Positions 38,145 through 47,514 of a DNA stretch of 64,000 nucleotides are shown here, in pieces. The notes under the pieces are model-generated. The model saw nothing but the letters and a program-made list of their open reading frames with translations, had not been told where the DNA came from and ran no database searches. The DNA lies in the NCBI GenBank assembly GCA_944377745.1, contig CALWFV010000004.1, forward strand, positions 62,001-126,000, given 5' to 3'. A program made the position numbers and the translations under genes. This DNA comes from an uncultured Mediterraneibacter sp. (lineage in GTDB: Bacteria; Bacillota; Clostridia; Lachnospirales; Lachnospiraceae). Positions within the stretch are counted from its first letter, which is position 1. Each line of letters starts with the position of its first letter.

Positions 38145-39538
38145 TGGCAGATATGTTAAAGAAAGTTCCTGTGAGAGAACAGGATCCCAAAGTACGTGCG
38201 ACCAACTTTGACGAGGTATGCCTCGGATATAATAAAGAAGAAGCGATGGAAGAAGCGGCGAGATGCTTAAACTGCAAAAACGCGAAATGTGTCCAGGGAT
38301 GTCCTGTAGCGATCGATATCCCGGCATTTATCCATGAAGTGAAAGAAGGAAATATCGAGGAAGCCTACAAGGTGATCGGAAAGTCCAGCGCGCTTCCGGC
38401 AATCTGCGGACGTGTCTGCCCTCAGGAGTCACAGTGCGAGGGAAAATGTATCCGCGGCATCAAAGGCGAGCCGGTATCCATCGGAAAGCTGGAGAGATTC
38501 GTGGCAGACTATGCGCTTGAGAACGATATCAAGCCGGTGGGCGCAGAGACGAAGAACGGCCACAAGGTCGCAGTGATCGGTTCCGGTCCGTCCGGACTTA
38601 CCTGTGCAGGGGATCTGGCGAAGATGGGATACGATGTTACTGTATTCGAGGCTCTTCACGAACTGGGCGGAGTGCTCGTATATGGAATCCCTGAATTCCG
38701 TCTTCCGAAACAGAAGGTTGTTGCAAAAGAGATCGAGAAAGTAAAAGAACTCGGCGTAAAATTTGAGACAAACGTGGTGATCGGAAAATCGACTACGATC
38801 GATCAGCTTATGGAGGACGAGGGATTTGAGGCCGTATTCATCGGTTCCGGAGCCGGACTTCCGATGTTTATGGGTATCCCGGGAGAGAATGCGAATGAAG
38901 TGTTCTCCGCGAATGAATATCTGACAAGAGGTAACCTGATGAAAGCGTTTGATGATTCTTATGATACGCCCATCGCAGCAGGCAAAAAGGTAGCCGTAGT
39001 GGGTGGCGGAAACGTGGCGATGGACGCAGCGAGAACGGCTCTCCGTCTCGGCGCTGACGTACATATCGTCTACAGAAGGAGCGAGGCGGAACTTCCGGCC
39101 AGAGTAGAGGAAGTCCATCACGCAAAAGAGGAGGGCGTTGTCTTTGACCTTCTCAGAAACCCGAAGAAGATCAACGTGGACGAGAACGGGAACATCACCA
39201 GCATGACTGTCATCAAAATGGAACTCGGAGAGCCGGATGCATCCGGAAGAAGACGTCCTATCGAAGTGCCGGGATCAGAGTATGACATCGAAGTAGACAC
39301 CGTCATCATGTCCCTCGGGACTTCACCGAACCCGCTGATCTCATCCACGACGAAAGGTCTGGAGACGAACCGGAGAAAATGTATCGTTGCCGACGAGGAC
39401 AACGGACAGACGTCAAAAGAGGGCGTATTCGCCGGCGGAGACGCTGTGACAGGTGCGGCTACGGTCATCCTTGCAATGGGCGCAGGAAAGGCCGGAGCAA
39501 AGGGAATCGACGAATACCTGAAGAGTAAAGAGAAGTAG
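38144..39538 (+). CDS. nfnB: NfnB / glutamate synthase small-subunit-like oxidoreductase
   Basis: A 464-residue flavoprotein of the GltD family. The N-terminal cysteines in CLNCKNAKCVQGCP and CGRVCPQESQCEGKC bind two [4Fe-4S] clusters. Two dinucleotide folds follow (AVIGSGPSGLTCAGDL and VAVVGGGNVAMDAAR). Databases often call it NADPH-dependent glutamate synthase, but no large GltB subunit is nearby and the start overlaps nfnA by one base, so an NfnB role is favoured. The C-terminus has GVFAGGDAVTGAATVI. Confidence 0.88.
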   Translation: MADMLKKVPVREQDPKVRATNFDEVCLGYNKEEAMEEAARCLNCKNAKCVQGCPVAIDIPAFIHEVKEGNIEEAYKVIGKSSALPAICGRVCPQESQCEGKCIRGIKGEPVSIGKLERFVADYALENDIKPVGAETKNGHKVAVIGSGPSGLTCAGDLAKMGYDVTVFEALHELGGVLVYGIPEFRLPKQKVVAKEIEKVKELGVKFETNVVIGKSTTIDQLMEDEGFEAVFIGSGAGLPMFMGIPGENANEVFSANEYLTRGNLMKAFDDSYDTPIAAGKKVAVVGGGNVAMDAARTALRLGADVHIVYRRSEAELPARVEEVHHAKEEGVVFDLLRNPKKINVDENGNITSMTVIKMELGEPDASGRRRPIEVPGSEYDIEVDTVIMSLGTSPNPLISSTTKGLETNRRKCIVADEDNGQTSKEGVFAGGDAVTGAATVILAMGAGKAGAKGIDEYLKSKEK

Positions 39539-39539
39539 G

Positions 39540-40241
39540 ATGACGACGGAAGAGATAAGGGAACGGCTTCAGGATCTGGTCGAAGAAGATTATAAAGAGT
39601 TTAACCGGAAGCTGATCCCCGGCGTGGAACACGTTATGGGGATCCGGCTTCCGGCCATGAGAAAGCTTGCCAGAGAGGCAGCAAAAGAAGATTTTCGTTC
39701 CTATCTGGAGGAAGCCAGGGAGAAGATTGGACCCGAATCTTTTCATGAGGAGATCATGATGCAGGGGCTGATCCTGGGCTATGCGAAGATGGACCGTGAA
39801 GAGCGGAGCAGATATCTGGATGAATTTGTGCCGAAGATCGGAAACTGGGCTGTCTGCGACAGTTGTGTCACAGGATATAAATTCATGGAAAAGGATCCGG
39901 AGTACTGGTTCGATTATCTGCGGAAATTTCAGGACAGCCGGGAAGAGTTTGAACTGCGGTTCATGATCGTGGCCATGATGTCCCACTTTGTGGATGAGGA
40001 TCATATCGACGAGATCCTTCGCTGCTGTAATGAGATCAGACACGATGGATATTACACAAAGATGGGCGTGGCGTGGACTGTCCAGGTCTGTTATGTAAAA
40101 TTCCCGGAGAAGACCAGAAAATTTCTGGAACAGGATATAATGGATGATTTCACCCACAATAAAGCCATCCAGAAGATCCGGGAATCCTACCGTGTAAGCC
40201 GGGAAGAAAAGGAAGAACTGAATCGTCTCAAGAGGAAATAG
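39540..40241 (+). CDS. AlkD-like DNA alkylation repair protein
   Basis: A 233-residue all-helical HEAT-like repeat protein of the AlkD family, DNA glycosylases that remove N3- and N7-alkylated purines. GIRLPAMRKLAREAAK, GNWAVCDSC (with the aspartate expected near the lesion) and a C-terminal THNKAIQKIRES match the family. It begins one base after the nfnB stop, without a clear ribosome binding site of its own, so it probably depends on coupling with nfnB. The functional connection is probably only transcriptional. Confidence 0.9.
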   Translation: MTTEEIRERLQDLVEEDYKEFNRKLIPGVEHVMGIRLPAMRKLAREAAKEDFRSYLEEAREKIGPESFHEEIMMQGLILGYAKMDREERSRYLDEFVPKIGNWAVCDSCVTGYKFMEKDPEYWFDYLRKFQDSREEFELRFMIVAMMSHFVDEDHIDEILRCCNEIRHDGYYTKMGVAWTVQVCYVKFPEKTRKFLEQDIMDDFTHNKAIQKIRESYRVSREEKEELNRLKRK

Positions 40242-40261
40242 GAACAGAATAGAGAAGAAAC

Positions 40262-40317
40262 AAAAGAAAGAATGCCGTCGCACCGGTTTTTAGCCGTGCG
40301 GCGGCATTCTTTCTTTT
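40262..40317. terminator. Bidirectional terminator, alkD-like gene and FKBP gene
   Basis: About 24 bases on each side (40262-40286 with 40294-40317) form a nearly perfect stem rich in A on the left and T on the right, around a short T-rich loop. Confidence 0.9.
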
Positions 40318-40413
40318 GCGAGATAAGCCAGGCAAGCGGCTGTCGTGCCTGTACGAGCAGGCATTTGCAGGGCAACGGACAGCAAACGGCTTTGCCGTGA
40401 GCTGCCCGAGGTA
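40318..40413. repeat. Cluster of small palindromes after the FKBP gene
   Basis: TGCCTG (40346-40351) with CAGGCA (40358-40363), and ACGGC-TTT-GCCGT (40386-40398) inside GGGCA and TGCCC (40370-40374, 40403-40407). No gene is seen; probably the structured 3' end of the minus-strand FKBP transcript. Confidence 0.45.
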
Positions 40414-41001
40414 TCATTCATAGATCCCGTTGACGGTGACTTCAAAGACCGCATCCTGTCCGTTCAGTTCCTCGTTCCCGTAATCCTCTGGGAAGGTTAC
40501 ACTCACTTCTACAGTATCTCCCGGATGGGCGCCGATGAGCTGTTCCTCAAAATCGTCGATATAGTTTCCGGAGCCAATCACAAGATCCGTTCCCGCACCG
40601 TTAGTGCTTCCTCCGTCAAATTCCACGCCGTCGATGGTGCCGACATAATCAATGTTGACGGTATCGCCGTCTTCTACGGTGAGAGATGTGTCGGTTGAAT
40701 ACGACGTCGTATCTGAGCCGGATGCATCTGAGCCATTATCTGATGAAGTATTATCAGAAGATGAACTGTCTGACGATGAACTGTCGGTTCCGGATGCATC
40801 TTCTGTTGAGGCGGCTGCATCGGAACTGCTGTTCTCCGAGGAGGTTCTGACCTCAGAAACGATGATCGCGACAATCAGTATGATTACGGCAAGGGTGGGG
40901 ACCCCGATCACAATCGCCTTGCTGATCTTACGGCGAAGTTCTTTTTTTCTCCGTTCTTCGGCTCTTCGCTGCTGGGCCATTCTTCGGTTTTCTTTTTTCA
41001 T
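40414..41001 (-). CDS. Membrane-anchored FKBP-type peptidyl-prolyl isomerase
   Basis: A 195-residue protein. A very basic cytoplasmic N-terminus (to about 28) is followed by one membrane helix (about 29-51). A serine/aspartate-rich low-complexity linker (about 55-105) leads to an FKBP domain at the C-terminus (DGDTVNIDYVGTIDGVEFDG, then GAHPGDTVEVSVTFPEDY). It is expected to fold proteins outside the membrane. The start at 41001 follows GGGGG; an upstream in-frame ATG at 41058 would lie over the promoter -10 (TATAAT, 41057-41062). It is divergent from helD. Confidence 0.88.
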   Translation of the reverse strand: MKKENRRMAQQRRAEERRKKELRRKISKAIVIGVPTLAVIILIVAIIVSEVRTSSENSSSDAAASTEDASGTDSSSSDSSSSDNTSSDNGSDASGSDTTSYSTDTSLTVEDGDTVNIDYVGTIDGVEFDGGSTNGAGTDLVIGSGNYIDDFEEQLIGAHPGDTVEVSVTFPEDYGNEELNGQDAVFEVTVNGIYE

Positions 41002-41162
41002 GGAAGTATCCCCCGTTTCTTTTCGTCTTTCTGTCAGGTGTCCTGAACTGAAAGACATTATAAATTTAAAATATGGCTAATTTGTGATTATTTTTCAAAA
41101 AATACATGTTATACTATTGCTATCGCTCTTTTATATTCTAAAACAGACTGGAGAAAGAAACT

Positions 41163-43211
41163 ATGGCAGAGAACATCAGATATATGGACGGAACAGAATT
41201 TTTAGAAGACGTGACAGAGAAGATCAGGCAAAGGCTTGATGAGATAAAGCAGTCTCTCGATGAAGGTCAGAAAGAGATCGAGAACATGCATGAGTATTAC
41301 TGGGAAAACTATACGGAGATGGACCAGTACGGCTATGAGGACTTTGATAACCAGCAGGCGCTTTTAAACCAGGTAAACGCAAATCAGGACCGGCTTGCCA
41401 TGAAGCACAGGCTCGAGCGGATGGCGGACGCTCCCTTTTTCGGCAGAGTGGATTTTGTATTTGAAGGGGAAGACGAGGCAGAGCCATTTTACATCGGCAT
41501 CGGTAATTTCGCGGAGAAGGCGGGGATGACTCCGATGATCTATGACTGGAGAGCGCCGGTGAGCGGCCTGTTCTACGATTATGACAAGGGTCCTGCATCC
41601 TATGAAGCTCCGGCCGGAACGATCGAAGGTGAGATCCGTTCCAAATGGCAGTATAAGATACGCGGCGGAAAGATGATCTATGAGTTCGAGAGTGACACAA
41701 AGATCGACGATGAAATTTTGAAACAGGAGCTTGGAAACAACGGTGACGTAAAGCTGAAAAATATTGTCCGCACGATACAGAAGGAGCAGAACGCGATCAT
41801 TCGGAACACGAAGGACAGGATCCTTGTAATCCAGGGCGCAGCGGGAAGCGGAAAGACTTCCATCGCGCTCCACCGGATCGCCTATCTCCTGTACCATGAC
41901 AGACAGAACCTGAAGTCATCCAACGTGTTAGTCCTTTCGCCGAACAGCGTGTTTGCGGATTACATTTCCCACATCCTGCCGGAACTGGGTGAGGAGAACA
42001 TCCGTGAGATGAGTTTTGACCTCTTTGCGTACAAAGAACTGAAGGATACGGCGGCGGACTGTGAGGACCGGTATGATCATCTGGAGCGGATCATGAAGTT
42101 CCCGGATGATCAGGAGAAAGAGCGTTACCGGATGAAACAGTCGGAAGACTATGTTGGGATGATCGAGGGATTCCTTGCTACCCTGGAGGACAGACTCGTA
42201 GACTTCCGCGAGGTCAGCTTCCGTGGGGCAAAGCTGACAGAAGAAGAACTGATCCGCATGTTCTACTTTAAATTTCAGGACACACCGCTCCTGGCGAGGA
42301 TGAACGCGGTGATGGATTATTTCGTGGATGCCTACGAGACGCTCAAAGGCAGGGATATCTCGGATGACGACAGGATCCTTATTCAGGAAAAATTTGACAG
42401 CATGTACGTGACGAAAGATATCTATTCGATCTACAACTGGCTGCTGGAGGATTACGGATATGATCAGCTTCCGGATGTGCCTTACGAGAGGAGAAAGGTG
42501 CAGTATGAGGATGTATTTCCCATGCTGTACCTGAAATACCGTCTTCTGGGACACGGAGCGCAGAGAAATATCAAGCACCTGGTGATCGATGAGATGCAGG
42601 ATTACTCTTTCCTTCAATATGTACTTTTAAAGCAGATCTTCCAGTGCAGGATGACGATCCTGGGAGATTATGCCCAGACGCTTGATACGAAACAGCACGA
42701 CGTGCTGAGATTTCTTCCGAAGATCTTCGGAAAAGAGATCCGGAAGGTGATCCTGAATAAAAGCTACCGGAACACTTGGGAGATCGCGGAGTACGCGGGA
42801 AAGATCAGCGGGATCACAGACCTGGAACTTCTGGGGAGACACGGGAAAGAAGTGGAGGAGAAGTCCTTCTCAACAGAGGAGGAGATGCTGAAGGCAATTC
42901 AGGAGAATCTGAACCTGGGCGAGAACGGCTACGAGACCGGGGCAGTGATCACCATGACAGAAGAAGAGGCGTATGATGTTTACCGGCTGCTCTCAAACAG
43001 AGGAGTGGACGCGGCTTATGTGGACCGTGACAGCTCTGCGTTCAAGAGAGGATTGACCGTCACAACGTTTTATCTGGCAAAGGGACTGGAGTTTGACCAG
43101 GTATTTACGATACGGGGAGATCAGAAAAACCCGCTCAGGAACCAGGCGGAGTATATCTGCGCTACAAGGGCGCTCCAGGAACTTTATGTATACGAGGTTG
43201 AGAAGAAATGA
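41163..43211 (+). CDS. helD: HelD-like RNA polymerase-recycling ATPase
   Basis: A 682-residue UvrD/Rep-like superfamily 1 protein. An N-terminal coiled coil (about 5-60) is the arm that enters the RNA polymerase channel in HelD. Walker A GAAGSGKT is at 225-232, [13 protein letters not shown] is the Walker B segment, and [15 protein letters not shown] is motif IV-like. HelD strips stalled polymerase from DNA and can confer rifampicin tolerance. Length is shorter than Bacillus HelD (about 770). The start follows CTGGAGAAAGAAACT. Its stop overlaps rlmH by four bases. Confidence 0.9.
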   Translation: MAENIRYMDGTEFLEDVTEKIRQRLDEIKQSLDEGQKEIENMHEYYWENYTEMDQYGYEDFDNQQALLNQVNANQDRLAMKHRLERMADAPFFGRVDFVFEGEDEAEPFYIGIGNFAEKAGMTPMIYDWRAPVSGLFYDYDKGPASYEAPAGTIEGEIRSKWQYKIRGGKMIYEFESDTKIDDEILKQELGNNGDVKLKNIVRTIQKEQNAIIRNTKDRILVIQGAAGSGKTSIALHRIAYLLYHDRQNLKSSNVLVLSPNSVFADYISHILPELGEENIREMSFDLFAYKELKDTAADCEDRYDHLERIMKFPDDQEKERYRMKQSEDYVGMIEGFLATLEDRLVDFREVSFRGAKLTEEELIRMFYFKFQDTPLLARMNAVMDYFVDAYETLKGRDISDDDRILIQEKFDSMYVTKDIYSIYNWLLEDYGYDQLPDVPYERRKVQYEDVFPMLYLKYRLLGHGAQRNIKHLVIDEMQDYSFLQYVLLKQIFQCRMTILGDYAQTLDTKQHDVLRFLPKIFGKEIRKVILNKSYRNTWEIAEYAGKISGITDLELLGRHGKEVEEKSFSTEEEMLKAIQENLNLGENGYETGAVITMTEEEAYDVYRLLSNRGVDAAYVDRDSSAFKRGLTVTTFYLAKGLEFDQVFTIRGDQKNPLRNQAEYICATRALQELYVYEVEKK

Positions 43212-43687
43212 AAATCACACTGATCACAGTAGGAAAGATCAAAGAAAAATATCTGAAAGACGCCATCGCGGAATACTCTAAGAGGCTGAGCCGTTATTGT
43301 AAGCTGGAGATCATCGAAGTGGCGGATGAGAAGACACCGGATCAGGCGAGCGGGACGGTGGAGGAAAATATACGGGACAAAGAAGGAGAGCGGATCCTGA
43401 AGCATATCCGGGACGATATGTATGTGATCACGCTGGAGATCGGAGGAAAGATGCTCTCGTCCGAAGAACTGGCACAGAAGATCGAGACACTGGGAATACA
43501 GGGAGAGAGTAGTATCGCTTTTGTCATTGGAGGGTCCATCGGGCTTGGGAAAGAAGTGATCAAAAGGTCGGACTTTGCGCTGAGCTTCTCGAAGATGACA
43601 TTTCCACATCAGCTGATGCGGGTGATCCTGCTGGAGCAGGTGTACCGGAGTTATCGGATCATAAATGGGGAACCATACCACAAATAA
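43208..43687 (+). CDS. rlmH: 23S rRNA pseudouridine-1915 N3-methyltransferase
   Basis: A 159-residue SPOUT methyltransferase acting on helix 69 of 23S rRNA in assembled ribosomes. [15 protein letters not shown], the knot motif [13 protein letters not shown] and the C-terminal [20 protein letters not shown] match exactly. Length is standard. It overlaps helD (ATGA), so both are cotranscribed, and is followed by a short terminator. Confidence 0.97.
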   Translation: MKITLITVGKIKEKYLKDAIAEYSKRLSRYCKLEIIEVADEKTPDQASGTVEENIRDKEGERILKHIRDDMYVITLEIGGKMLSSEELAQKIETLGIQGESSIAFVIGGSIGLGKEVIKRSDFALSFSKMTFPHQLMRVILLEQVYRSYRIINGEPYHK

Positions 43688-43710
43688 ATGCGGTTTTTTC
43701 GCATTTTAGT
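43686..43710 (+). terminator. Short terminator after rlmH
   Basis: AAATGCG (43686-43692) pairs with CGCATTT (43700-43706); the loop is T-rich and T follows. A perfect ACCATATGGT palindrome lies just after at 43711-43720. Confidence 0.6.
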
Positions 43711-43854
43711 ACCATATGGTATACAAAATACGTGGCAAGAAATTTCGTTGATGTGATATTCCACAAATTTGAAAAAACTCCCTCACAAGATTCAGATCGA
43801 TTTGGCAGATAATAATTACGAAACCGATCATGTTTCAGAAGGGAGTTGTTTTTT

Positions 43855-44316
43855 GTGCAAATGCAGAATGCTCATTTGGCTGTCGCATCTGTCCTGGTCC
43901 AAGGCTGGGGAGAACTGTACGATCAGGATGCGGCGCTGAACACAGGAACTATTTTCAAAGACCTGGCTCTTCCGTTTTTTGCAGCCGAGCAGATCCCGGG
44001 GACTTTGTCTTCTCTGGAGGATTCCCTGAAGAGCCCGGAAGAAAAAAGATGGCGCGATAAAATGCTGGAAGTCCAAAAGGTCAGTTTCATGTTGGATGAC
44101 CTGAGGCTGTATCTGGATACGCATCCGGAAGACCAGGACGCCCTGGCCGTGTTCAAGGATGTTGTGAAACAGAGGAAGCAGACGCTGTCTGAATTTGCGG
44201 AGCAGTTTTATCCTCTGACTGTGGACTGTATGGCGGAAATATATGAAAAGGAGTCTTCTTCATCCTGCTACTGCTGGCAGAAAGGTGCGGCTTCGTGGGA
44301 GGGGGTGTGCTGCTGA
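43855..44316 (+). CDS. cotJB: Fused spore coat proteins CotJA and CotJB
   Basis: A 153-residue protein. Residues 1-50 resemble CotJA (VQGWGELYDQDAALNTGTIF) and residues 65-125 CotJB (SFMLDDLRLYLDTHPEDQDA); Bacillus encodes these separately. The C-terminus is rich in Cys and Trp, as usual. Start choice: GTG 43855 is nine bases after AAGGGAG, while ATG 43861 is 15 bases away. The stop overlaps the cotJC start by one base. The operon is expected to be expressed in the mother cell during sporulation; I could not find a convincing SigE promoter. Confidence 0.82.
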   Translation: MQMQNAHLAVASVLVQGWGELYDQDAALNTGTIFKDLALPFFAAEQIPGTLSSLEDSLKSPEEKRWRDKMLEVQKVSFMLDDLRLYLDTHPEDQDALAVFKDVVKQRKQTLSEFAEQFYPLTVDCMAEIYEKESSSSCYCWQKGAASWEGVCC

Positions 44317-44921
44317 TGTGGATCTATGAAAAAAGGCTTCAGTACCCTGTGAGGATCACAAAAACCTGCCCGAAGACGGCGCAGCTTATTATCAGCCAAT
44401 ATGGCGGACCGGACGGGGAATTGTCTGCTTCCATGCGGTATCTTTCCCAGCGTTATACCATGCCACTTAAATCTGTAGGGGGACTTCTGACCGATATCGG
44501 TACAGAGGAGCTTGCACACATGGAGATTATCTGCGCCATGGTATACCAGTTGACAAAAAACCTCACAGTCGAGGAAGCGAAGACAGCAGGCTTTGACGCT
44601 TATTATATTGACCATACTTCCGGGCTCTGGCCGCAGGCGGCGTCCGCCCTGCCGTTTTCCGCGATGGAATTTCAGTCAAAGGGAGACGCTGTGACTGACC
44701 TGACGGAAGATCTGGCGGCGGAACAGAAAGCGCGGACGGTATATGACAATCTTCTTAGGATGATACCAGATCCGGAAATACGGGAACCCCTTAAGTTCCT
44801 GAGGGCAAGAGAGATCGTGCATTTCCAGAGATTCGGGGAGGCTCTGGAGCGGACGAAAGAAAAGCTGGATGAAAAAAATTATTATTACTTTAATCCAGAA
44901 TTTGACAAGGAAATGCTGTAA
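44316..44921 (+). CDS. cotJC: Spore coat manganese catalase-like protein CotJC
   Basis: A 201-residue member of the manganese catalase family found in the spore coat. Ligand glutamates and histidines are visible in IGTEELAHMEIICAM and LRAREIVHFQRFGEAL; YGGPDGELSASMRYLSQRY is conserved. ATG 44316 follows GGGAGGGGG and overlaps the cotJB stop. Length matches CotJC. Its C-terminus YYFNPEFDKEML is typical. It is evidence that the organism forms spores. Confidence 0.95.
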   Translation: MWIYEKRLQYPVRITKTCPKTAQLIISQYGGPDGELSASMRYLSQRYTMPLKSVGGLLTDIGTEELAHMEIICAMVYQLTKNLTVEEAKTAGFDAYYIDHTSGLWPQAASALPFSAMEFQSKGDAVTDLTEDLAAEQKARTVYDNLLRMIPDPEIREPLKFLRAREIVHFQRFGEALERTKEKLDEKNYYYFNPEFDKEML

Positions 44922-44949
44922 ATCATATGGCGTAAACAGGGAATGTACA

Positions 44950-44985
44950 AAAAGGCGGACCGGATAGATTTCCGGCATGCCTTTT
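44950..44985 (+). terminator. Terminator after cotJC
   Basis: AAAAGGC (44950-44956) pairs with GCCTTTT (44979-44985) and encloses a CCGG/CCGG inner stem. Confidence 0.65.
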
Positions 44986-45038
44986 GCCGTTCTGAATAAT
45001 GTATAAGTGAGAGATCATTGTCACAGGAAATCAAAGAT

Positions 45039-45917
45039 ATGAAACAATGTATGGACCAGAAATATTTCCCGAAGCGTTTTCCGGCGCAGCATCAGGACTG
45101 CCAGCCGGGCATCGAATCATGGATGGAGCCGCTCCCGGTATTTGACGATCCGTGTTATCGGGGGAGCGGGAAACTCAGCGGCATGACTGCCCTGATCACC
45201 GGCGGAGACAGCGGGATCGGCAGGGCGGCAGCGGTTGCTTTTGTCAAAGAAGGAGCAGATGTCGCAATCGCTTATCTGAACGAGCGAAGCGATGCGGAAA
45301 TGACAAAGCAGTATATAGAAAATATGGGCGGAAACTGCCTGCTCCTTCACGGGGATGTCAGGCAGGAATGCGTGTGCAGGCAGATCGTACATGAGACAGC
45401 GGTAAAGTTTGGGAAGATCAATATCCTTGTCAATAATGCCGGCGTACAGTTCCCGCAGCAGAGGATCCAGGATATTTCGGAAGAGCAGCTCTATACAACA
45501 TTTGAAGTGAACGTATTTTCAATGTTCTATTTTGTAAAAGCAGTGCTGGACCACGGTGTCGGGTGCGAGAGTATCATCAATACGGCATCCGTCACCGCCT
45601 ATCAGGGGGAAACGGATCTTCTGGACTATTCGGCGACAAAAGGAGCGATCGTATCCTTCACCCGGGCACTGTCCCAGTCGCTTGCGGAAAGGAATATCCG
45701 GGTCAACGCAGTCGCTCCGGGTCCGATCTGGACTCCGCTCATCCCGGCATCCTTTTCGGCGGAAAAGGTGGCAAGGTTCGGTCAGGATGTGCCGATGCGC
45801 CGGGCAGGCCAGCCATGCGAACTGGCTCCGGCATATGTATATCTTGCGTCACGAGATTCGTCTTATGTGACCGGGCAGGTTATCCATGTGAATGGAGGAA
45901 CGATTACTGGGAGCTGA
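45039..45917 (+). CDS. Short-chain dehydrogenase, YdaD/GSP39-like
   Basis: A 292-residue SDR oxidoreductase closely like Bacillus general stress protein 39. A leader with PAQHQDCQPGIES precedes the NAD(P) motif TALITGGDSGIGRAAA. The catalytic serine is in NTASVTAYQG and the YxxxK pair in DYSATKGAIVSF. The end VTGQVIHVNGGTI is typical. ATG 45039 follows AGGAAA by eight bases; a TTG at 45018 would add seven residues. The natural substrate is unknown. It lies alone after the cotJ operon. Confidence 0.9.
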   Translation: MKQCMDQKYFPKRFPAQHQDCQPGIESWMEPLPVFDDPCYRGSGKLSGMTALITGGDSGIGRAAAVAFVKEGADVAIAYLNERSDAEMTKQYIENMGGNCLLLHGDVRQECVCRQIVHETAVKFGKINILVNNAGVQFPQQRIQDISEEQLYTTFEVNVFSMFYFVKAVLDHGVGCESIINTASVTAYQGETDLLDYSATKGAIVSFTRALSQSLAERNIRVNAVAPGPIWTPLIPASFSAEKVARFGQDVPMRRAGQPCELAPAYVYLASRDSSYVTGQVIHVNGGTITGS

Positions 45918-45966
45918 GAGAAAGACCACATGACAAAATGAGGGCAAAATGAAATGTAAAATTAAC

Positions 45967-45995
45967 TGTACACAATATTCCATCTAAGTTACAAT
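45967..45995 (+). promoter_or_regulatory. Promoter of the small membrane protein gene
   Basis: TGTACA (45967-45972) and TACAAT (45990-45995) with a 17-base spacer. The -35 lies in AATTAACTGTACA, identical to the sequence at the L,D-transpeptidase promoter (7085-7097). Confidence 0.6.
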
Positions 45996-46042
45996 AGATA
46001 AAAAGAATCTGATAATTTCTGATATCTCAGGAGGCAGTGTGC

Positions 46043-46294
46043 ATGAAAAAACTGACGTTTAAAAGACAGCTCTATTTTGGAATTGTACTTATCATTGCCG
46101 GAAATATACTTGCCTTTACTTTCCGTAAAGGCATATTTTCCAATATCGCATGGATCCTTTACGGCCTGCTGTTTATCATAAATCCAGTTTATCCCGAACG
46201 GTACAGAGACAACGGGGAAAAACCAAAGGTAGCGGCGAGAATTGCAGGAATAGTTTGTATCATAGTTGGGGTGATCACTCGATTTGCCCTATGA
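46043..46294 (+). CDS. Small two- to three-helix membrane protein
   Basis: An 83-residue hydrophobic protein of no recognised family. Predicted membrane helices lie at about 10-27, 34-50 and 64-81, with basic residues between. The start ATG is eight bases after AGGAGG. It has its own promoter, which shares its -35 extension with a cell-wall gene, so an envelope role is possible but unproven. Confidence 0.7.
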   Translation: MKKLTFKRQLYFGIVLIIAGNILAFTFRKGIFSNIAWILYGLLFIINPVYPERYRDNGEKPKVAARIAGIVCIIVGVITRFAL

Positions 46295-46402
46295 CTTTAG
46301 GAAAAAACATAATCTGTGAAAGATGATTTATATTTCATGTGCGAAAAAGCAAGAGCACTTTGGAAAAGAACAGAAGGATGCTGATGAATCGGGAGGTACA
46401 CC

Positions 46403-47050
46403 GTGAAGATCGAGATCGGAAAAGATTTTCCACGGTATTTCAAACTGGCATATCCGGAGGAATTTGACTTGTTTTCCCATTTTGAAGTGACGGCGGGAAT
46501 ACCAACTGTTTTGTTTGCCGTCACGACCTGGAAGGAGAACGGGAAACCGAATGTGTGCTTTCATTCGTGGAGTTGCTTCCACGGGGATAAGAATGCTTTC
46601 TTCGCCGTGATGGGTAACCTGTATCAGCATACCCACACCTATGCCAATATCCTAAGGGAAAAATGCTTTTGCATCAACTCCCTTCCTGTAAGTTCCTATG
46701 ATAAGCTGGTAAGCACCATCCATCACAACGAAATGGACGATGATGAATTTGCGGCAGGAAACTTTACGGTTTCCAATGCAAAGACCATCCATGCGCCTGC
46801 GGTCAGTGAAGCATTTCTCACGCTGGAATGTACCTTGAAAGAGATACAGGATTTAAGCGGTGCGGGGATTACGGCTATGGTGACCGGGCAGGTGCAGCAT
46901 ATCTCTGTGGAGGAAGCCTATACACAAGGGTATGAGTTAAGATATGGAAAGAACGGATTTATGATGATGATCCCCGCTCCGCAGGATCTTGTCACCGGAG
47001 AACCGAATCAGTCGGCGATCGCTACTGTGCATATTGAGAAATACGACTGA
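46403..47050 (+). CDS. Flavin reductase-like FMN-binding protein
   Basis: A 215-residue protein of the flavin reductase (FMN-binding split barrel) family. TAGIPTVLFAVTTW, NVCFHSWSCFHGD and LREKCFCINSLP fit the fold. Several cysteines and histidines (CFHSWSCFHGDKN region) are notable. Family members are flavin reductases or small oxygen-handling proteins; the exact role is unknown. It starts with GTG five bases after GGGAGGT. It precedes a DUF3795 gene in the same direction. Confidence 0.8.
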   Translation: MKIEIGKDFPRYFKLAYPEEFDLFSHFEVTAGIPTVLFAVTTWKENGKPNVCFHSWSCFHGDKNAFFAVMGNLYQHTHTYANILREKCFCINSLPVSSYDKLVSTIHHNEMDDDEFAAGNFTVSNAKTIHAPAVSEAFLTLECTLKEIQDLSGAGITAMVTGQVQHISVEEAYTQGYELRYGKNGFMMMIPAPQDLVTGEPNQSAIATVHIEKYD

Positions 47051-47139
47051 TATAAGGAGAATGCGAAAGTGGCGACTTCAAAAAGCAGCAGGCACGGTTT
47101 GCTGCGGATATAAGAAACGCTTTGGGAGGAAAATGATCT

Positions 47140-47472
47140 ATGAGAGATATGATTGGTTACTGCGGGCTGGACTGCGAAAAATGCGATGCATACATAGCGA
47201 CTGTCAATGACGATCAGACATTGAGAGAGAAAACAGCGAAATTATGGGCAGAGTTAAATAACGCGCCGATTCTGCCGGAACATATTAACTGCGATGGCTG
47301 CCGTGCGGACGGAGTAAAAACAGTATTTTGCGAGCATATGTGTGAAATCCGTAAATGCGCTTTGAGCAAAGGCGTTTCCACTTGCGGCGACTGTTCTGAG
47401 TTGGAAATTTGTGAGACTGTCGGGGCGATTATTTCAAATAATCCTGCCGCTTTGGAAAATTTGAAAAAATAA
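47140..47472 (+). CDS. DUF3795 cysteine-rich protein
   Basis: A 110-residue protein of the DUF3795 family, widespread in anaerobes and of unknown function. Cysteines occur in pairs and clusters: YCGLDCEKCDAY, INCDGCRADG, FCEHMCEIRKCAL and TCGDCSEL, suggesting zinc or iron-sulfur binding. The start follows TTTGGGAGGAAAATGATCT. It borders the AT-rich island on its right. Confidence 0.85.
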   Translation: MRDMIGYCGLDCEKCDAYIATVNDDQTLREKTAKLWAELNNAPILPEHINCDGCRADGVKTVFCEHMCEIRKCALSKGVSTCGDCSELEICETVGAIISNNPAALENLKK

Positions 47473-47514
47473 ATACATAGAGTAACAACTTGGAAATTTT
47501 AGGGGAGATATAAA

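Noticed and set aside
43720..43855. SigE-type promoter for the cotJ operon
   Set aside because: GTGATATT at about 43755 resembles a -35 element but no matching -10 lies at the right distance.
43830..44060. A 76-codon frame overlapping the start of the cotJ gene
   Set aside because: Out of frame with the clear CotJA/CotJB sequence and lacking any family features.
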